Source: Caproicibacterium sp. BJN0003 | GTDB taxonomy: Bacteria; Bacillota; Clostridia; Oscillospirales; Acutalibacteraceae | Reading direction: 5' to 3' | Length of the DNA: 64,000 bases | Assembly: GCF_026314295.1 (NCBI RefSeq) | Contig: NZ_CP111108.1 | Coordinates: forward strand, 558,001 to 622,000 | Shown here: piece by piece, positions 34,158-43,687 of the stretch | How the letters are laid out: each line of letters opens with the position of its first letter | Numbering within the stretch: position 1 is the first letter of the stretch | The notes under the pieces: generated by a model | Databases searched by the model: none | What the model was told of the DNA's origin: nothing | The model's input: the letters and a program-made list of their open reading frames with translations, nothing else | Position numbers and translations under genes: made by a program

Positions 34158-35055
34158 TTCAAAAAACGAATTGGATCGTTTTAGCCGAAAATGCCGCACA
34201 ACAGATCGACTTATGACCGGACTGTTTTATGTGGTAGCGGGCTTCTTCCTGCTTTTGCTGGCCGCTTTTTTACTGGATGTGTTGATTTCGGGCTTTTCGA
34301 ATTTTGACAGCAGTTTGCTTTCTTTTACGGCAGAGGGAATTGGAAATCAATTTTTTAATACAATCTATTTGGTGTTTTTGTCTCTTTTAATCAGTGTCCC
34401 TATCGGCATATTTGCGGGGATTTATCTTGCGGAATATGCAAAAGATGGGAAGCTGACTCGTTTTATCCGGATGTGCGTCGAGACGCTTTCTTCATTGCCT
34501 TCTATTGTCATTGGCCTTTTCGGATATCTCGTTTTTATTGTGATGACTCATCAGCACTGGAACCTTTTGGCAGGTGCTTTTTCTGTTTCTATTCTTTGCC
34601 TGCCTCTGATTACGTCGACCACGGTGGACGCATTTCAGGCACTGCCCGGAGAATATAAAAGCGGCTCTCTTGCGGTTGGTGCCACTCATTGGCAGTCGAT
34701 CGTGCATATGCTTTTACCCGCCTGTGTTCCGCGCATTATGACCGGCATTATTTTAGCTGCCGGACGGGGATTCGGTGAGGCTGCCGCTTTGCTTTATACG
34801 GCAGGGATGAGCACGGATATCAACTGGAGCAACTGGGATCTGACTTCTCCGACCTGCCCGCTCAATCCCATGCGCCCTGGTGAAACGCTGGCTTTACAGA
34901 TTTGGGCTTCCCGTACGGAATCCATTGCTGCAAATGCAACACAAATTGCAAATTTTTGTTCGGCTGTATTAATTTTGATGGTTCTTTTGTTTAGCCTGTT
35001 GGCACGGATCCTCAGCCGAAAAATTGATGAAAAAGCGACCGGCTCTTCCAAATAA
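34147..35055 (+). CDS. pstA: Phosphate ABC transporter permease PstA
   Basis: 302 residues, six membrane helices. Motifs SVPIGIFAGIYLAEYAKDGK, LSSLPSIVIGLFGYL and the EAA loop GEYKSGSLAVGATHWQSIV. It forms the phosphate channel with PstC. It overlaps pstC by 11 bases and precedes pstB by 12. Confidence 0.95.
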   Translation: MHNNSKNELDRFSRKCRTTDRLMTGLFYVVAGFFLLLLAAFLLDVLISGFSNFDSSLLSFTAEGIGNQFFNTIYLVFLSLLISVPIGIFAGIYLAEYAKDGKLTRFIRMCVETLSSLPSIVIGLFGYLVFIVMTHQHWNLLAGAFSVSILCLPLITSTTVDAFQALPGEYKSGSLAVGATHWQSIVHMLLPACVPRIMTGIILAAGRGFGEAAALLYTAGMSTDINWSNWDLTSPTCPLNPMRPGETLALQIWASRTESIAANATQIANFCSAVLILMVLLFSLLARILSRKIDEKATGSSK

Positions 35056-35067
35056 AGGAGAAATAAA

Positions 35068-35967
35068 ATGATGGAGAATATCGTAAATCAAACATCTGCT
35101 TTGGTCGATTTAGTAGACGAAAGACAGGAAACATGGCAGCTAAAAGAAACAGCCGACATGAACTCCCATGAGACAGTTTATGGGAATCTTTGCGGAATCG
35201 AAAATATTAAGGTGGGGATTCATGACCTGAATCTCTATTATGAAAGTGCAAAAGAGTCTTTTCAAGCGCTCAAAAATGTAAATATGGACATTGCAGCCAA
35301 CAAAATAACGGCATTTATTGGGCCTTCCGGCTGCGGAAAATCAACTTGTTTAAAAACGCTCAATCGAATGAATGACCTGGTGCCCGGCTGCAGAATTACC
35401 GGGAAAGTCACGATCGACGGAGAAGATATTTACGATTCCCACACGGATGTCACTCTTTTAAGAAAACGTGCAGGAATGGTATTTCAAAAAGCAAATCCGT
35501 TTCCAATGTCTATTTATGATAATATTGCTTATGGGCCGCGGATTCATGGAATCAAGCAAAAGCAGAAACTGGATGAAATCGTAGAGACCAGTTTAAAACA
35601 GGCCGCTTTGTGGGACGAAGTAAAGGATCGCTTGAAAAAGAGTGCACTGGGAATGTCCGGCGGGCAGCAGCAGCGGCTCTGTATTGCTCGTGCACTTGCA
35701 GTGGAGCCGGATATCCTTTTGATGGATGAACCCACCAGTGCATTGGATCCGATTTCCACTTTGAAAATTGAAGATTTAATGGGCGATTTGCGCAAAAAAT
35801 ATACTGTGATTATCGTTACGCACAATATGCAGCAGGCAGGACGAATTGCCGATAATACAGCCTTCTTCCTGCTGGGAGAAATTGTGGAGTATTCCAATAC
35901 AATGGATATGTTTAATAATCCTTTGGACGAACGCACAGAACGCTATATTACAGGAAGATTTGGCTGA
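35068..35967 (+). CDS. pstB: Phosphate ABC transporter ATPase PstB
   Basis: 299 residues. Walker [10 protein letters not shown] (about 90-98), the PstB hallmark LNRMNDL, signature [15 protein letters not shown] and Walker [14 protein letters not shown]. Compared with the usual 250 residues it has about 45 extra N-terminal residues rich in charged side chains. The extension is probably real: the ribosome site AAAGGAG precedes the first ATG and no later ATG has one. It powers phosphate import. Confidence 0.95.
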   Translation: MMENIVNQTSALVDLVDERQETWQLKETADMNSHETVYGNLCGIENIKVGIHDLNLYYESAKESFQALKNVNMDIAANKITAFIGPSGCGKSTCLKTLNRMNDLVPGCRITGKVTIDGEDIYDSHTDVTLLRKRAGMVFQKANPFPMSIYDNIAYGPRIHGIKQKQKLDEIVETSLKQAALWDEVKDRLKKSALGMSGGQQQRLCIARALAVEPDILLMDEPTSALDPISTLKIEDLMGDLRKKYTVIIVTHNMQQAGRIADNTAFFLLGEIVEYSNTMDMFNNPLDERTERYITGRFG

Positions 35968-36021
35968 TTTTTTGCTCGCGTTTTTATAAAAATATGGTAT
36001 GATACAAAAGGAGACCGAATT

Positions 36022-36702
36022 ATGCCCAGAAAATATTTCGATCAGGAACTTAAAAAACTTAATGAACAAATGATACAAATGGCTCTTATGATCAGCGACC
36101 GAATCGAAAAGACGATCCGGGTGCTGAAAACAGATGATTCGGAGTTGGCCCAGCAGGTCGTTTTGGGAGATCGGGAAATTGATTCTTTGGAGCAGGAGAA
36201 CGAAAAGTTTTGCATGAATCTGCTTGCAATGCAGCAGCCTTTAGCTCATGATCTGCGGGAGATTGCCGCCTGCCTCAAAATTTTGACCGATATGGAACGC
36301 GAGGCCGATCAGTGCGCCGATATCTGTGAAATTTTAGAGACAGGGACACTTGATCCCAACAGCTTGCTCATCAATAATGTGGTGCAGATGATGGGAATGG
36401 CACAGTCGATGTTCCAAAGAGCGATGAATGTCTTTTTAAGCGGCGATTTGGAAGAAGCAAAGGCGGTTTGCAAAGAAGATGATGCAGTCGACTCTGCATT
36501 TGGAAAACTGGTTCTGGAAATTTGCGCTTCTATCTCTAAAAATCCGGAACAAGTGATGAAAGAAGTTGATCTTCTTTTTATTATTAAGTATATTGAACGG
36601 ATGGGAGACCACGCGACGAATATTGCAGAATGGGTGATCTATCGGGGAACAGGGGAGCATCCGGACCTCAATGGAGAAGAGGAGCTTCCTGACGGGAAAT
36701 AA
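36022..36702 (+). CDS. phoU: Phosphate transport system regulator PhoU
   Basis: 226 residues of helices in two PhoU repeats; the metal-binding patterns DREIDSLEQENEKF and LTDMEREADQCADI, then the second-repeat KYIERMGDHATNIAEW, are intact. PhoU links Pst activity to PhoR and restrains uptake when phosphate is plentiful. The start has AAAGGAG upstream, and phoP follows after 11 bp. Confidence 0.95.
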   Translation: MPRKYFDQELKKLNEQMIQMALMISDRIEKTIRVLKTDDSELAQQVVLGDREIDSLEQENEKFCMNLLAMQQPLAHDLREIAACLKILTDMEREADQCADICEILETGTLDPNSLLINNVVQMMGMAQSMFQRAMNVFLSGDLEEAKAVCKEDDAVDSAFGKLVLEICASISKNPEQVMKEVDLLFIIKYIERMGDHATNIAEWVIYRGTGEHPDLNGEEELPDGK

Positions 36703-36713
36703 CGGAGGAAGTT

Positions 36714-37412
36714 ATGGCACTTATTTATGTTGTCGATGATGAGATGAATATTCGAAAATTAGTAGCCTTTGGCCTAAGAGACGCAGGATTTGAGACTGCG
36801 GAATTTTCGGATGGGGAAAGCCTTCTAAAAGGAATGAATCGGAGAAAACCGGATGCAATTATCCTTGATTGGATGATGCCGGGTATGGATGGCTTGGAAG
36901 TATGCCGGCGGCTGCGGGAAGAGAAATCATGGAGAAAAATCCCGATTTTAATGCTGACTGCTAAGGGAGAAGAAATCGACAAGGTAGTTGGACTCGAAAT
37001 GGGTGCCGATGATTATGTGACAAAACCGTTTGGAATTAAAGAGCTCTGCGCAAGAGTGCGGGCAATTCTCAGAAGAGTGAATGATTCCAAAGAAAACGAG
37101 GAAGAGGTTTTGGAAGAAGGCGGTCTTTCCGTCGATATTTCACGTCATACAGTTAAAAAGAGTGGAACAGTGATTGAACTCACAGCAAAGGAATTTGACC
37201 TTCTTTGTATTTTAATGCAAAACACCGGAAAAGTGCTTACTAGAGACATGCTGCTTGATAAGGTCTGGGGTGTGGAATATTTCGGGGATACTCGCACGGT
37301 CGATGTTCATATGCGTTATTTGAGGCAGAAAATTGAAGAGAATCCGGACAGCCCTCAATACTTAATTACAGTACGCGGGGTCGGATATAAATTTGTCGGA
37401 GATCACTCATGA
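36714..37412 (+). CDS. phoP: OmpR-family phosphate response regulator
   Basis: 232 residues. Receiver domain (1-120) with acidic pair DD (8-9), phospho-acceptor Asp52 in LDWMMPG and Lys in VTKPFG; winged-helix DNA-binding domain (130-230) with TRDMLLDKVWG and RTVDVHMRYLRQK. Its place after phoU and before phoR supports the phosphate role. It overlaps phoR by four bases. Confidence 0.93.
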   Translation: MALIYVVDDEMNIRKLVAFGLRDAGFETAEFSDGESLLKGMNRRKPDAIILDWMMPGMDGLEVCRRLREEKSWRKIPILMLTAKGEEIDKVVGLEMGADDYVTKPFGIKELCARVRAILRRVNDSKENEEEVLEEGGLSVDISRHTVKKSGTVIELTAKEFDLLCILMQNTGKVLTRDMLLDKVWGVEYFGDTRTVDVHMRYLRQKIEENPDSPQYLITVRGVGYKFVGDHS

Positions 37413-39127
37413 AGAAAAAACTGATTCTTTTAAATAGTATTGCAGTCGTTTTGGCATTTTCTGCGGCGTTTCTGTTTTCTGCTTTTCAAGTGCAGCAGCG
37501 TTATCACGAAATGTTTTCGCAGAGGGTCTCAACGGCGCTTTCTGTTTTGTCTGCCGAAGAGGATAAAATTTTGCAGGACCCACAGGAAATTGCACAGGAA
37601 GTCGGAAAACAGCTCAGCGAAAATGGAGATGAGATGCGCATCAGCATTATCTCTTCTGACGGACAAGTGCTGGGGGATAGTACCCAAAAAGAAATTTTAG
37701 AAAATCATGCGAATCGTCCGGAAGTAAAAGCTGCAAGAGAGTTTGGGCGCGGAACGGATACTCGCATGAGCGCGACAGTTCATCAAAGCTATTATTATGA
37801 AGCAATTTCTTTACAAAGCGGCGTTATTTTAAGAGCAGCTCTGCCCACCATTCAAATTGATCAGGAGATTTTGGGACTCTGGAAAACAGCGGCATTCAGT
37901 ATTGCACTGGGGGTTCTGCTGGTCCTGTTTATTACTGGAGCAATGGTTTCCCATGCAACACGCCCCTTACAAGAACTGACAAAGGCTGCAGGAAAGATTG
38001 CTAAAGGGGAGTATTCGAGCCGCGTTAAAGTAACCGAAAAAGACGAAGTAGGGGATTTGGCAAGTTCTTTCAACAAGATGGCCGAAAGTACACAGCAGGC
38101 GATGGAGGCGCAGCGGCATAACCAAAATCAGCTGGAGGGCCTTTTGGATAGCATGGACAGCGGAGTTTTGGCGATTGATCGAGAAGATAAAGTACAGTTT
38201 TTAAATGAACGTGCCCGAGAGCTGGTTGGAATTCCACACCTTGCAGTTGGTGGTCAGATGGAAGGCAGTCTTCTCTTAGCTCATATTGGACATCTGATGC
38301 ACCGTGCGATGGAAAGCGGAGAAGCAGTTCGTCAGGAACTGAGCGGGCAGAAAGAAGAGCAGAAGCTGACCGTTTATGCCGTTCGGGTTGATGATGGACA
38401 TACCGCTTTAGCGGTCATTTCTGATGTTACCAGGATGAAACAATTGGAGCAGCTGCGCACGGAATTTGTTTCGAATGTTACCCATGAACTAAAAACGCCA
38501 CTGACTGCAATCAGGGGGAGTATTGAGCTTTTAAAGAGCGCTGACCGGGATGAAAAAACCCGTGCCTACTTTTACGATGTGCTGGATATGGAGACACAGC
38601 GGCTGCAGCATTTGATTGACGATATGTTGGCACTTTCCCAAATTGAAAATGCAAAAGAAGATCCTTCTGCAAAAATGTGTTCTGTAGAACAAGCGGTAAA
38701 AGAAGTGGTGGAACGCCTTTCGGAGACGGCTAAGCAGAATGAGGTGCAGCTCAGCTATCATGTTGATCCCAAAGCGATTGTCCGCTTTTCTCCTACACGA
38801 CTTCAACAGATGATTTCTAATCTGGTCGAGAATGCAATTAAATATAACCGCAAAGGCGGAACGGTCAGTGTCGATGGACTTTTGAGGCGAAACATGGTTG
38901 TGATCAATGTAAAGGATACTGGGATTGGAATTGCGCCGGAACATATTGGGCGCTTGTTTGAGCGGTTTTATAGGGTAGATGCTTCTCGTTCCAGAGAAAT
39001 CGGTGGTACCGGATTGGGTCTCTCAATCGTCAAACACCTAGCGGTTTTATATGGCGGTACAGTTAGTGTAGAAAGTGTACCGGAAAAAGGCAGTACCTTT
39101 ACGGTGACACTTCCCATTGCAAAGTAG
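37409..39127 (+). CDS. phoR: Phosphate sensor histidine kinase PhoR
   Basis: 572 residues. Membrane helix at about 7-25, an extracellular domain to about 160, a second helix (about 163-185), HAMP (about 186-240), PAS (about 245-345), HisKA with phospho-His359 in SNVTHELKTPLTAIRGS, and an ATPase domain with NLVENAIKYN, DTGIGIAPEHIGRLFERFYR and GGTGLGLSIVKH. It phosphorylates the response regulator encoded immediately upstream. Confidence 0.93.
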   Translation: MKKKLILLNSIAVVLAFSAAFLFSAFQVQQRYHEMFSQRVSTALSVLSAEEDKILQDPQEIAQEVGKQLSENGDEMRISIISSDGQVLGDSTQKEILENHANRPEVKAAREFGRGTDTRMSATVHQSYYYEAISLQSGVILRAALPTIQIDQEILGLWKTAAFSIALGVLLVLFITGAMVSHATRPLQELTKAAGKIAKGEYSSRVKVTEKDEVGDLASSFNKMAESTQQAMEAQRHNQNQLEGLLDSMDSGVLAIDREDKVQFLNERARELVGIPHLAVGGQMEGSLLLAHIGHLMHRAMESGEAVRQELSGQKEEQKLTVYAVRVDDGHTALAVISDVTRMKQLEQLRTEFVSNVTHELKTPLTAIRGSIELLKSADRDEKTRAYFYDVLDMETQRLQHLIDDMLALSQIENAKEDPSAKMCSVEQAVKEVVERLSETAKQNEVQLSYHVDPKAIVRFSPTRLQQMISNLVENAIKYNRKGGTVSVDGLLRRNMVVINVKDTGIGIAPEHIGRLFERFYRVDASRSREIGGTGLGLSIVKHLAVLYGGTVSVESVPEKGSTFTVTLPIAK

Positions 39128-39236
39128 CTTTCATTTCATTAAAAATACATTTGGAATATTTCCCCTTTTAATCCTTCCTTTTTTTAGAAAATATGATACA
39201 ATACCTTTAATATGTTTTTTAGGGAAGGAGATTTTT

Positions 39237-40325
39237 ATGAAAAATGCAAAAACTTTGGCCTTGGCACTGGCTGTAACTTTGCTGATGGCTGGTTGTGGAC
39301 AGACAACTCCGGTCTCCTCTGCTCCGGAAGCGCCGGCTTCCTCTGCGTCTGTTTCTTCGCAATCTCAAAACGAAGAAAATCCCAAAAATATGGATCTTTT
39401 AACAGGGCTGGGTACTCTAACGGATGGAGCGGTCGGAAAACGCCCCGTGGCGGTGATGGTAAATAATCTGGTGGATTCTTTGCCGCAGTATGGAGTTTCT
39501 GATGCCGATGTGATTTTTGAGATTCCAGTGGAGGATAATATTACTCGTCTGATGGCAATGTATGGCGATTATACAAAGGTACCCAAAATTTGTTCTTTGC
39601 GTAGCTGCCGATACTATTATCCAATTCTTGCGGTCGGCTTTGATGCATTTTATGTGCATTGGGGGCAGGATCCTGGAATGGCACAGCAGGTATTGAATAC
39701 ATTGGATATTGACGATCTTAATGGCACAGAAAATACTTACGGGCTTTATGGACGAGATCAGGCTCGTTTAAATAGTGGGATGAGTTTGGAACATACAGGC
39801 TATTTTGATGGGACCGGACTTGCTGCCGCTTTAAAACAAAATGGTGTACGTACGGATTTGAAGTCGGAAAAAACTGGAGCGGCTTTTTCATTCCAGTCGG
39901 GGACGAATTTAATAAAGCCTGATGGCAATGCTTGTACAAAGATGAATGTGCAGTTTGGCCAGGGGGATTATTTTAGCACCTTTACCTATGATTCAAAGAC
40001 TGGAACTTATCTAAAACAGCACAATGGAAAGCCACATGTCGATGGAGTTACCGGGGCACAGTTAAGCTTTACAAATGTGATCGTTTTGGAAACAGACATT
40101 TCACAGATGGACAATACCGGCCACAAAAGTGTAAACTGGAAGGGTGGCAAGGGAACCTATAAAGGTTATTATCTCTCTGACGGAATGGTACAGTCGATTA
40201 CATGGGAGAAAACCGGAGAGTATGATTATCTTAAGTTTTATGACAACAGTGGAAAAGAACTGAAAATTAACCGCGGAAAAACCTATATTGCGCTCAATTA
40301 TCCGGGCTATGTTACTTGTTCCTGA
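39237..40325 (+). CDS. DUF3048 (YerB-like) lipoprotein
   Basis: 362 residues from ATG at 39237 with GGAAGGAG upstream; the longer frame that starts inside phoR is rejected. A lipoprotein signal ends at LLMAGCG. The DUF3048 domain follows (about 60-360): GKRPVAVMVNNLVDSLPQYG, DVIFEIPVEDNITRLMAMY and LRSCRYYYPILAVGFDAFYV. It is a Firmicute surface lipoprotein of unknown function. It has its own terminator. Confidence 0.92.
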   Translation: MKNAKTLALALAVTLLMAGCGQTTPVSSAPEAPASSASVSSQSQNEENPKNMDLLTGLGTLTDGAVGKRPVAVMVNNLVDSLPQYGVSDADVIFEIPVEDNITRLMAMYGDYTKVPKICSLRSCRYYYPILAVGFDAFYVHWGQDPGMAQQVLNTLDIDDLNGTENTYGLYGRDQARLNSGMSLEHTGYFDGTGLAAALKQNGVRTDLKSEKTGAAFSFQSGTNLIKPDGNACTKMNVQFGQGDYFSTFTYDSKTGTYLKQHNGKPHVDGVTGAQLSFTNVIVLETDISQMDNTGHKSVNWKGGKGTYKGYYLSDGMVQSITWEKTGEYDYLKFYDNSGKELKINRGKTYIALNYPGYVTCS

Positions 40326-40342
40326 AAAATAAAAAATTAGTA

Positions 40343-40391
40343 AGACCCGCCGAGGGACAGAGAAATCTGTACTTCGACGGGCCTTTTTTAT
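40343..40391 (+). terminator. Terminator of the DUF3048 gene
   Basis: ACCCGCCGAgGgACAGA pairs with TCTGTaCtTCGaCGGGC around a short AAA loop, then CTTTTTT. It separates the gene from the phage-like cassette. Confidence 0.88.
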
Positions 40392-40469
40392 TATGTTTTT
40401 TCTTTTTTGCCCCAAAAGGCGAATTTAAAGCGCTTTTTTTCGGAGGAGTGAAAGGAGTGGTGCAGCCAC

Positions 40470-41753
40470 ATGAATGAAAAAATAAAAATTTCTGCGGACG
40501 GAGGAGGGACAGCAAAAATTCTCCGTGCGTTTCAGGGAGAACACAATGCAAGAACATATCAGATAGAAATTGATGCACCCGATGGTCAGCAAATTGATCT
40601 TTCTGGAACAACAGCAATGTTTTATATTTCCGAAAAAGATAAAGTCTTGCAGCTTCCGATGACAATCTCCGAAAATTTAGCATCTGTTACTTTGACGAAT
40701 GAAGCATGCAGATATCCTGGAGATTTAAAATGTTGGATTCAGATTGTGAAACCCCAAGCTTATGATCTGCGGGTTGATAATTTGATTCTGCGGGTCTTTC
40801 CCTGCAAAATTGATGAAGCGATTCCTGACGATGGAGAAGTTCCGATTTTGTATCAACTGATTTCTGAGACTAAAAAAGCAACTCAGAGCGCAAATCAAGC
40901 TGCAGAAGGGGCTAATGCTGCGGCGAAAGATCTGCAGCTGGCTGTTACTTCAGCAACAGCGGCGGCACAGTCGGAACAAAATGCAAAATCCAGCGAAATA
41001 GTGGCAGAAGCCAGCGCAGATAAAGCAATGGAGTATACTGCAGTTTTCAAAAACTCCGGCTATCATAACAGCGTTTATCGAGGGAAAGACATTAGTCCGA
41101 ACGAGGCTGACGGCTCCATGTATACCAATATTGCAAATGGAACTTTTGACGATATTTTTGTTGGGGATTATTTTACGAAAATGATCAACGGCACAAGTTA
41201 TGTGCTGCGTGTTGCTGGGTGTGACTCTTATCTTAACCGAGGAAATATTGCACTGACTACGCATCATATCGTTGTAGTTCCAGATGCAGCTTGTGGCACT
41301 TATCCAATTAGTGACACTGGGACTATAGATGGCGGGTATGTAGGCAGCAAGATGTATACTGATACGTTACCGTTATGGGCTGGATATCTCAGCACTGCAT
41401 TTGGAACGCATTTATTAACGCTTCGGGAACTGTTTGTAAATTCTATTTCTTCCAATATTCCTTCTGATTGGTCATGGTATGACAGCAAAGTCGGTCTTAT
41501 GGCCTCTGAAGAGGTTGCAGGGTGTGGTGCATTTGGACTTAATACGTCTGGATATCCTTTTAATATCGGAATTGCTTACGGACAACTTCCATTATTCCGA
41601 CTTTCCCCTGATAAAATTTGCATTAGACATATGTATTGGCTGAGAAATATCGTCAATATTGCCACTTTTGTGGTTGTCAATGACAGCGGAGAACTTGGTC
41701 GAAACAATGTTGCAAATTATCAATGGTTGCGCCCTAGATTTTTATTGGGATAA
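40470..41753 (+). CDS. Phage-type baseplate/receptor-binding protein, BppU-like N-terminus
   Basis: 427 residues. The first 115 residues resemble the BppU N-terminal domain of phage baseplates (YQIEIDAPDGQQIDLSGTTA, then MFYI). An Ala/Gln-rich coiled coil (about 130-195) leads to an unrecognised C-terminal part that may bind sugar. The start ATG at 40470 is 12 bases after AAAGGAG, slightly long. It is the first gene of a five-gene cassette with a lysozyme and holin-like genes but no capsid or tail genes. Confidence 0.75.
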   Translation: MNEKIKISADGGGTAKILRAFQGEHNARTYQIEIDAPDGQQIDLSGTTAMFYISEKDKVLQLPMTISENLASVTLTNEACRYPGDLKCWIQIVKPQAYDLRVDNLILRVFPCKIDEAIPDDGEVPILYQLISETKKATQSANQAAEGANAAAKDLQLAVTSATAAAQSEQNAKSSEIVAEASADKAMEYTAVFKNSGYHNSVYRGKDISPNEADGSMYTNIANGTFDDIFVGDYFTKMINGTSYVLRVAGCDSYLNRGNIALTTHHIVVVPDAACGTYPISDTGTIDGGYVGSKMYTDTLPLWAGYLSTAFGTHLLTLRELFVNSISSNIPSDWSWYDSKVGLMASEEVAGCGAFGLNTSGYPFNIGIAYGQLPLFRLSPDKICIRHMYWLRNIVNIATFVVVNDSGELGRNNVANYQWLRPRFLLG

Positions 41754-41762
41754 GGAGAAATC

Positions 41763-41990
41763 ATGAGAATTTTAGATGAGAGTGGAAATCTGATTACTGG
41801 TATGCCTAATTTCAGCACAGGAAGATATTTGCAAAATTCCGATGGTGATTTGGTTTTTACAAAATATACGGATGCAGAATTGGCTGAAATAAAAGAACAG
41901 CAAGAATCGGACCCAATTATGCAATTGCAACTCGCAATGAAAAAAGTACAAAATGTTTTGGAGGTTCAAAATGAGTTTAAAAGGGATTGA
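41763..41990 (+). CDS. Small tail-associated protein (75 aa)
   Basis: A soluble small protein that starts MRILDESGNLITGMPNFSTG and has a C-terminal helix with glutamines. Proteins of this size often follow phage tail-fibre genes; no domain is recognised. The start has AAGGAG upstream. It overlaps the lysozyme start by 20 bases. Confidence 0.6.
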   Translation: MRILDESGNLITGMPNFSTGRYLQNSDGDLVFTKYTDAELAEIKEQQESDPIMQLQLAMKKVQNVLEVQNEFKRD

Positions 41991-43047
41991 TGTCAGTGCT
42001 CATAATGGCTTTATTGATTGGAACGCTGTAAAAAATGATGAAATCGACTTTGCTATTATCCGTGCCGGTTATGGTAATGATATCAGTCAAAAAGATAAAT
42101 CCTTTGATAGAAATATGCAGGGGGCAATCAATGCAGGGATTCCAGTCGGCGTGTATTGGTTCAGTTATGCAACTTCTGTTCAGGATGCGCAAAAAGAAGC
42201 GGAAACTTGTAAAACTGTTATCGCTCCGTATAAAGATAAAATTACATGGCCTGTCTTTTTTGATTACGAATATGATTCCGTTCGTTATTCCAGAGAACAG
42301 GGAGTTGAGCCGGATAAGATGCTTGTTACCAATATGGCGATTACATTTTTAGGTGCAATTTCTTCTGCTGGATATCAAGCAGGTAATTATTCAAATTTGG
42401 ATTACTGCCGGAATTGGTTTGATATGAATAAATTAGCAAGTTATCCTTTATGGTTTGCACAGTATGATGTTAATTTGCCAAGTATTCCCTGTGCACTTTG
42501 GCAGTTTGGAGGAACTTCTGTCGCAGGCTGCAGCGGCAATATTGATACCAATATTGCTTATTCAAATTTCGAAAATAGCACAGCATCGGTCTCGACGCAG
42601 TCTCCCTCTTCTGAAATGAAAAAAATTAGAATAAAATATCGTGTAAGGACTCAAGAAAGCGGTTGGTTGCCGGAAGTAAATAATCTTTCGGATTTTGCCG
42701 GAATCGAGGGGCAGGCAATCACTGATCTTGCTGTTGGAGTGAACTGTGGGTCTGTTCGATATCGAGTCCATACAAAAGATGGAAACTGGCTGCCTGAAGT
42801 TAGTGGTTATGATACGGATGACTTTGAAAATGGATATGCAGGAAACGGCACACCGATTGATGCAGTGGCTGTTTATTATGAGACGCCTAATTTCATTCGG
42901 CCTTACAAAAAAGCTTGCTATCGGGTTTCTCCGCTCAACGGCGACTATTATGACTGGCAACAGGATGACGAAATAAAAAATGGTCAAGACGGTTATGCGG
43001 GCTGCTTTGGAGAAAAAATTGACCGATTCCAGATCACGGTCCGATAA
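41971..43047 (+). CDS. GH25 lysozyme (endolysin) with cell-wall-binding repeats
   Basis: 358 residues from ATG at 41971, preceded by GGAGG. GH25 muramidase domain (about 1-190): GIDVSAHNGFIDW with catalytic Asp, and FFDYEYD with catalytic Glu region. Residues about 215-310 carry two similar repeats (RYRVRTQESGWLPEVNN and RYRVHTKDGNWLPEVSG), a wall-binding module of clostridial lysins. It hydrolyses the N-acetylmuramic acid-GlcNAc bond of peptidoglycan. No signal peptide, so export needs the adjacent holin. Confidence 0.92.
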   Translation: MSLKGIDVSAHNGFIDWNAVKNDEIDFAIIRAGYGNDISQKDKSFDRNMQGAINAGIPVGVYWFSYATSVQDAQKEAETCKTVIAPYKDKITWPVFFDYEYDSVRYSREQGVEPDKMLVTNMAITFLGAISSAGYQAGNYSNLDYCRNWFDMNKLASYPLWFAQYDVNLPSIPCALWQFGGTSVAGCSGNIDTNIAYSNFENSTASVSTQSPSSEMKKIRIKYRVRTQESGWLPEVNNLSDFAGIEGQAITDLAVGVNCGSVRYRVHTKDGNWLPEVSGYDTDDFENGYAGNGTPIDAVAVYYETPNFIRPYKKACYRVSPLNGDYYDWQQDDEIKNGQDGYAGCFGEKIDRFQITVR

Positions 43048-43061
43048 AGGAGGTGATGGGA

Positions 43062-43298
43062 ATGCCAACCGAAGTAGTAGTTGCGTTGATCGCTTTTTTG
43101 GGAACAGCGGTCGGTAGCTGGAGCGGAATTCGAGCCGCCAATAAATTGGTGGATTTTCGTTTGCAGAAATTGGAGGAGAAAGTCGCAAAACATAATCAGG
43201 TCGTTGAGCGTACTTATAGATTGGAAGAACAGATGAAAGCTGCAAATCACAGAATTAGTGATTTGGAGGATAAGGAGGATCATGATGAACATGACTGA
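43062..43298 (+). CDS. XhlA-like membrane-linked lysis protein
   Basis: 78 residues from ATG at 43062, nine bases after AAAGGAGG. One N-terminal hydrophobic segment (VVVALIAFLGTAVGSW) is followed by a charged coiled coil, an organisation like haemolysin XhlA of defective-phage lysis cassettes (there the membrane helix is C-terminal, so homology is uncertain). It ends 13 bases inside the next gene. Confidence 0.6.
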   Translation: MPTEVVVALIAFLGTAVGSWSGIRAANKLVDFRLQKLEEKVAKHNQVVERTYRLEEQMKAANHRISDLEDKEDHDEHD

Positions 43299-43578
43299 AT
43301 TTTTAAGCTGGGATTTTTTGGCAACGTTTGTGGGCGCGGCAGCTGTAACGAGTTTGCTGACGCAGTTTTTAAAAAACATTGGGGCACTGAGTAAAATGCC
43401 GACGCAGGGACTCAGCTATTTAATCGCGCTCTTTGTGCTGCTGATTTCTACGGCGGCCACCGGAGGATTTTTGCAGCCATGGACGGTTTGGGCTTTGATT
43501 CCGTTTAATGCGGTATTGGTCTCAACTTCCAGCAACGGAGCCTATCAGGCGATTGTTAGAACAAAAGGAAAATCATAA
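43285..43578 (+). CDS. Holin-like membrane protein
   Basis: 97 residues from ATG at 43285, seven bases after AAGGAGG; an ATG at 43282 is too close. Three hydrophobic segments (about 8-25, 40-60, 62-85) fit a small holin. Position directly after the lysozyme and the coiled-coil protein supports a holin role. The family is not certain. Confidence 0.65.
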   Translation: MNMTEFLSWDFLATFVGAAAVTSLLTQFLKNIGALSKMPTQGLSYLIALFVLLISTAATGGFLQPWTVWALIPFNAVLVSTSSNGAYQAIVRTKGKS

Positions 43579-43615
43579 AATTGATTGTGAAATAGGAAAG
43601 ACTTTATTAGTTAAA

Positions 43616-43670
43616 TAAAAAGCGCAGGCTTTCTGTCTATAATGGCAAAAAGTCTGCACTTTTTTATTTT
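43616..43670 (+). terminator. Terminator of the lysis cassette
   Basis: AAAAAGCGCAGGCTTT pairs imperfectly with AAAAGTCTGCACTTTTT, then ATTTT. Confidence 0.75.
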
Positions 43671-43687
43671 ACATAAATGAGGAGGGA

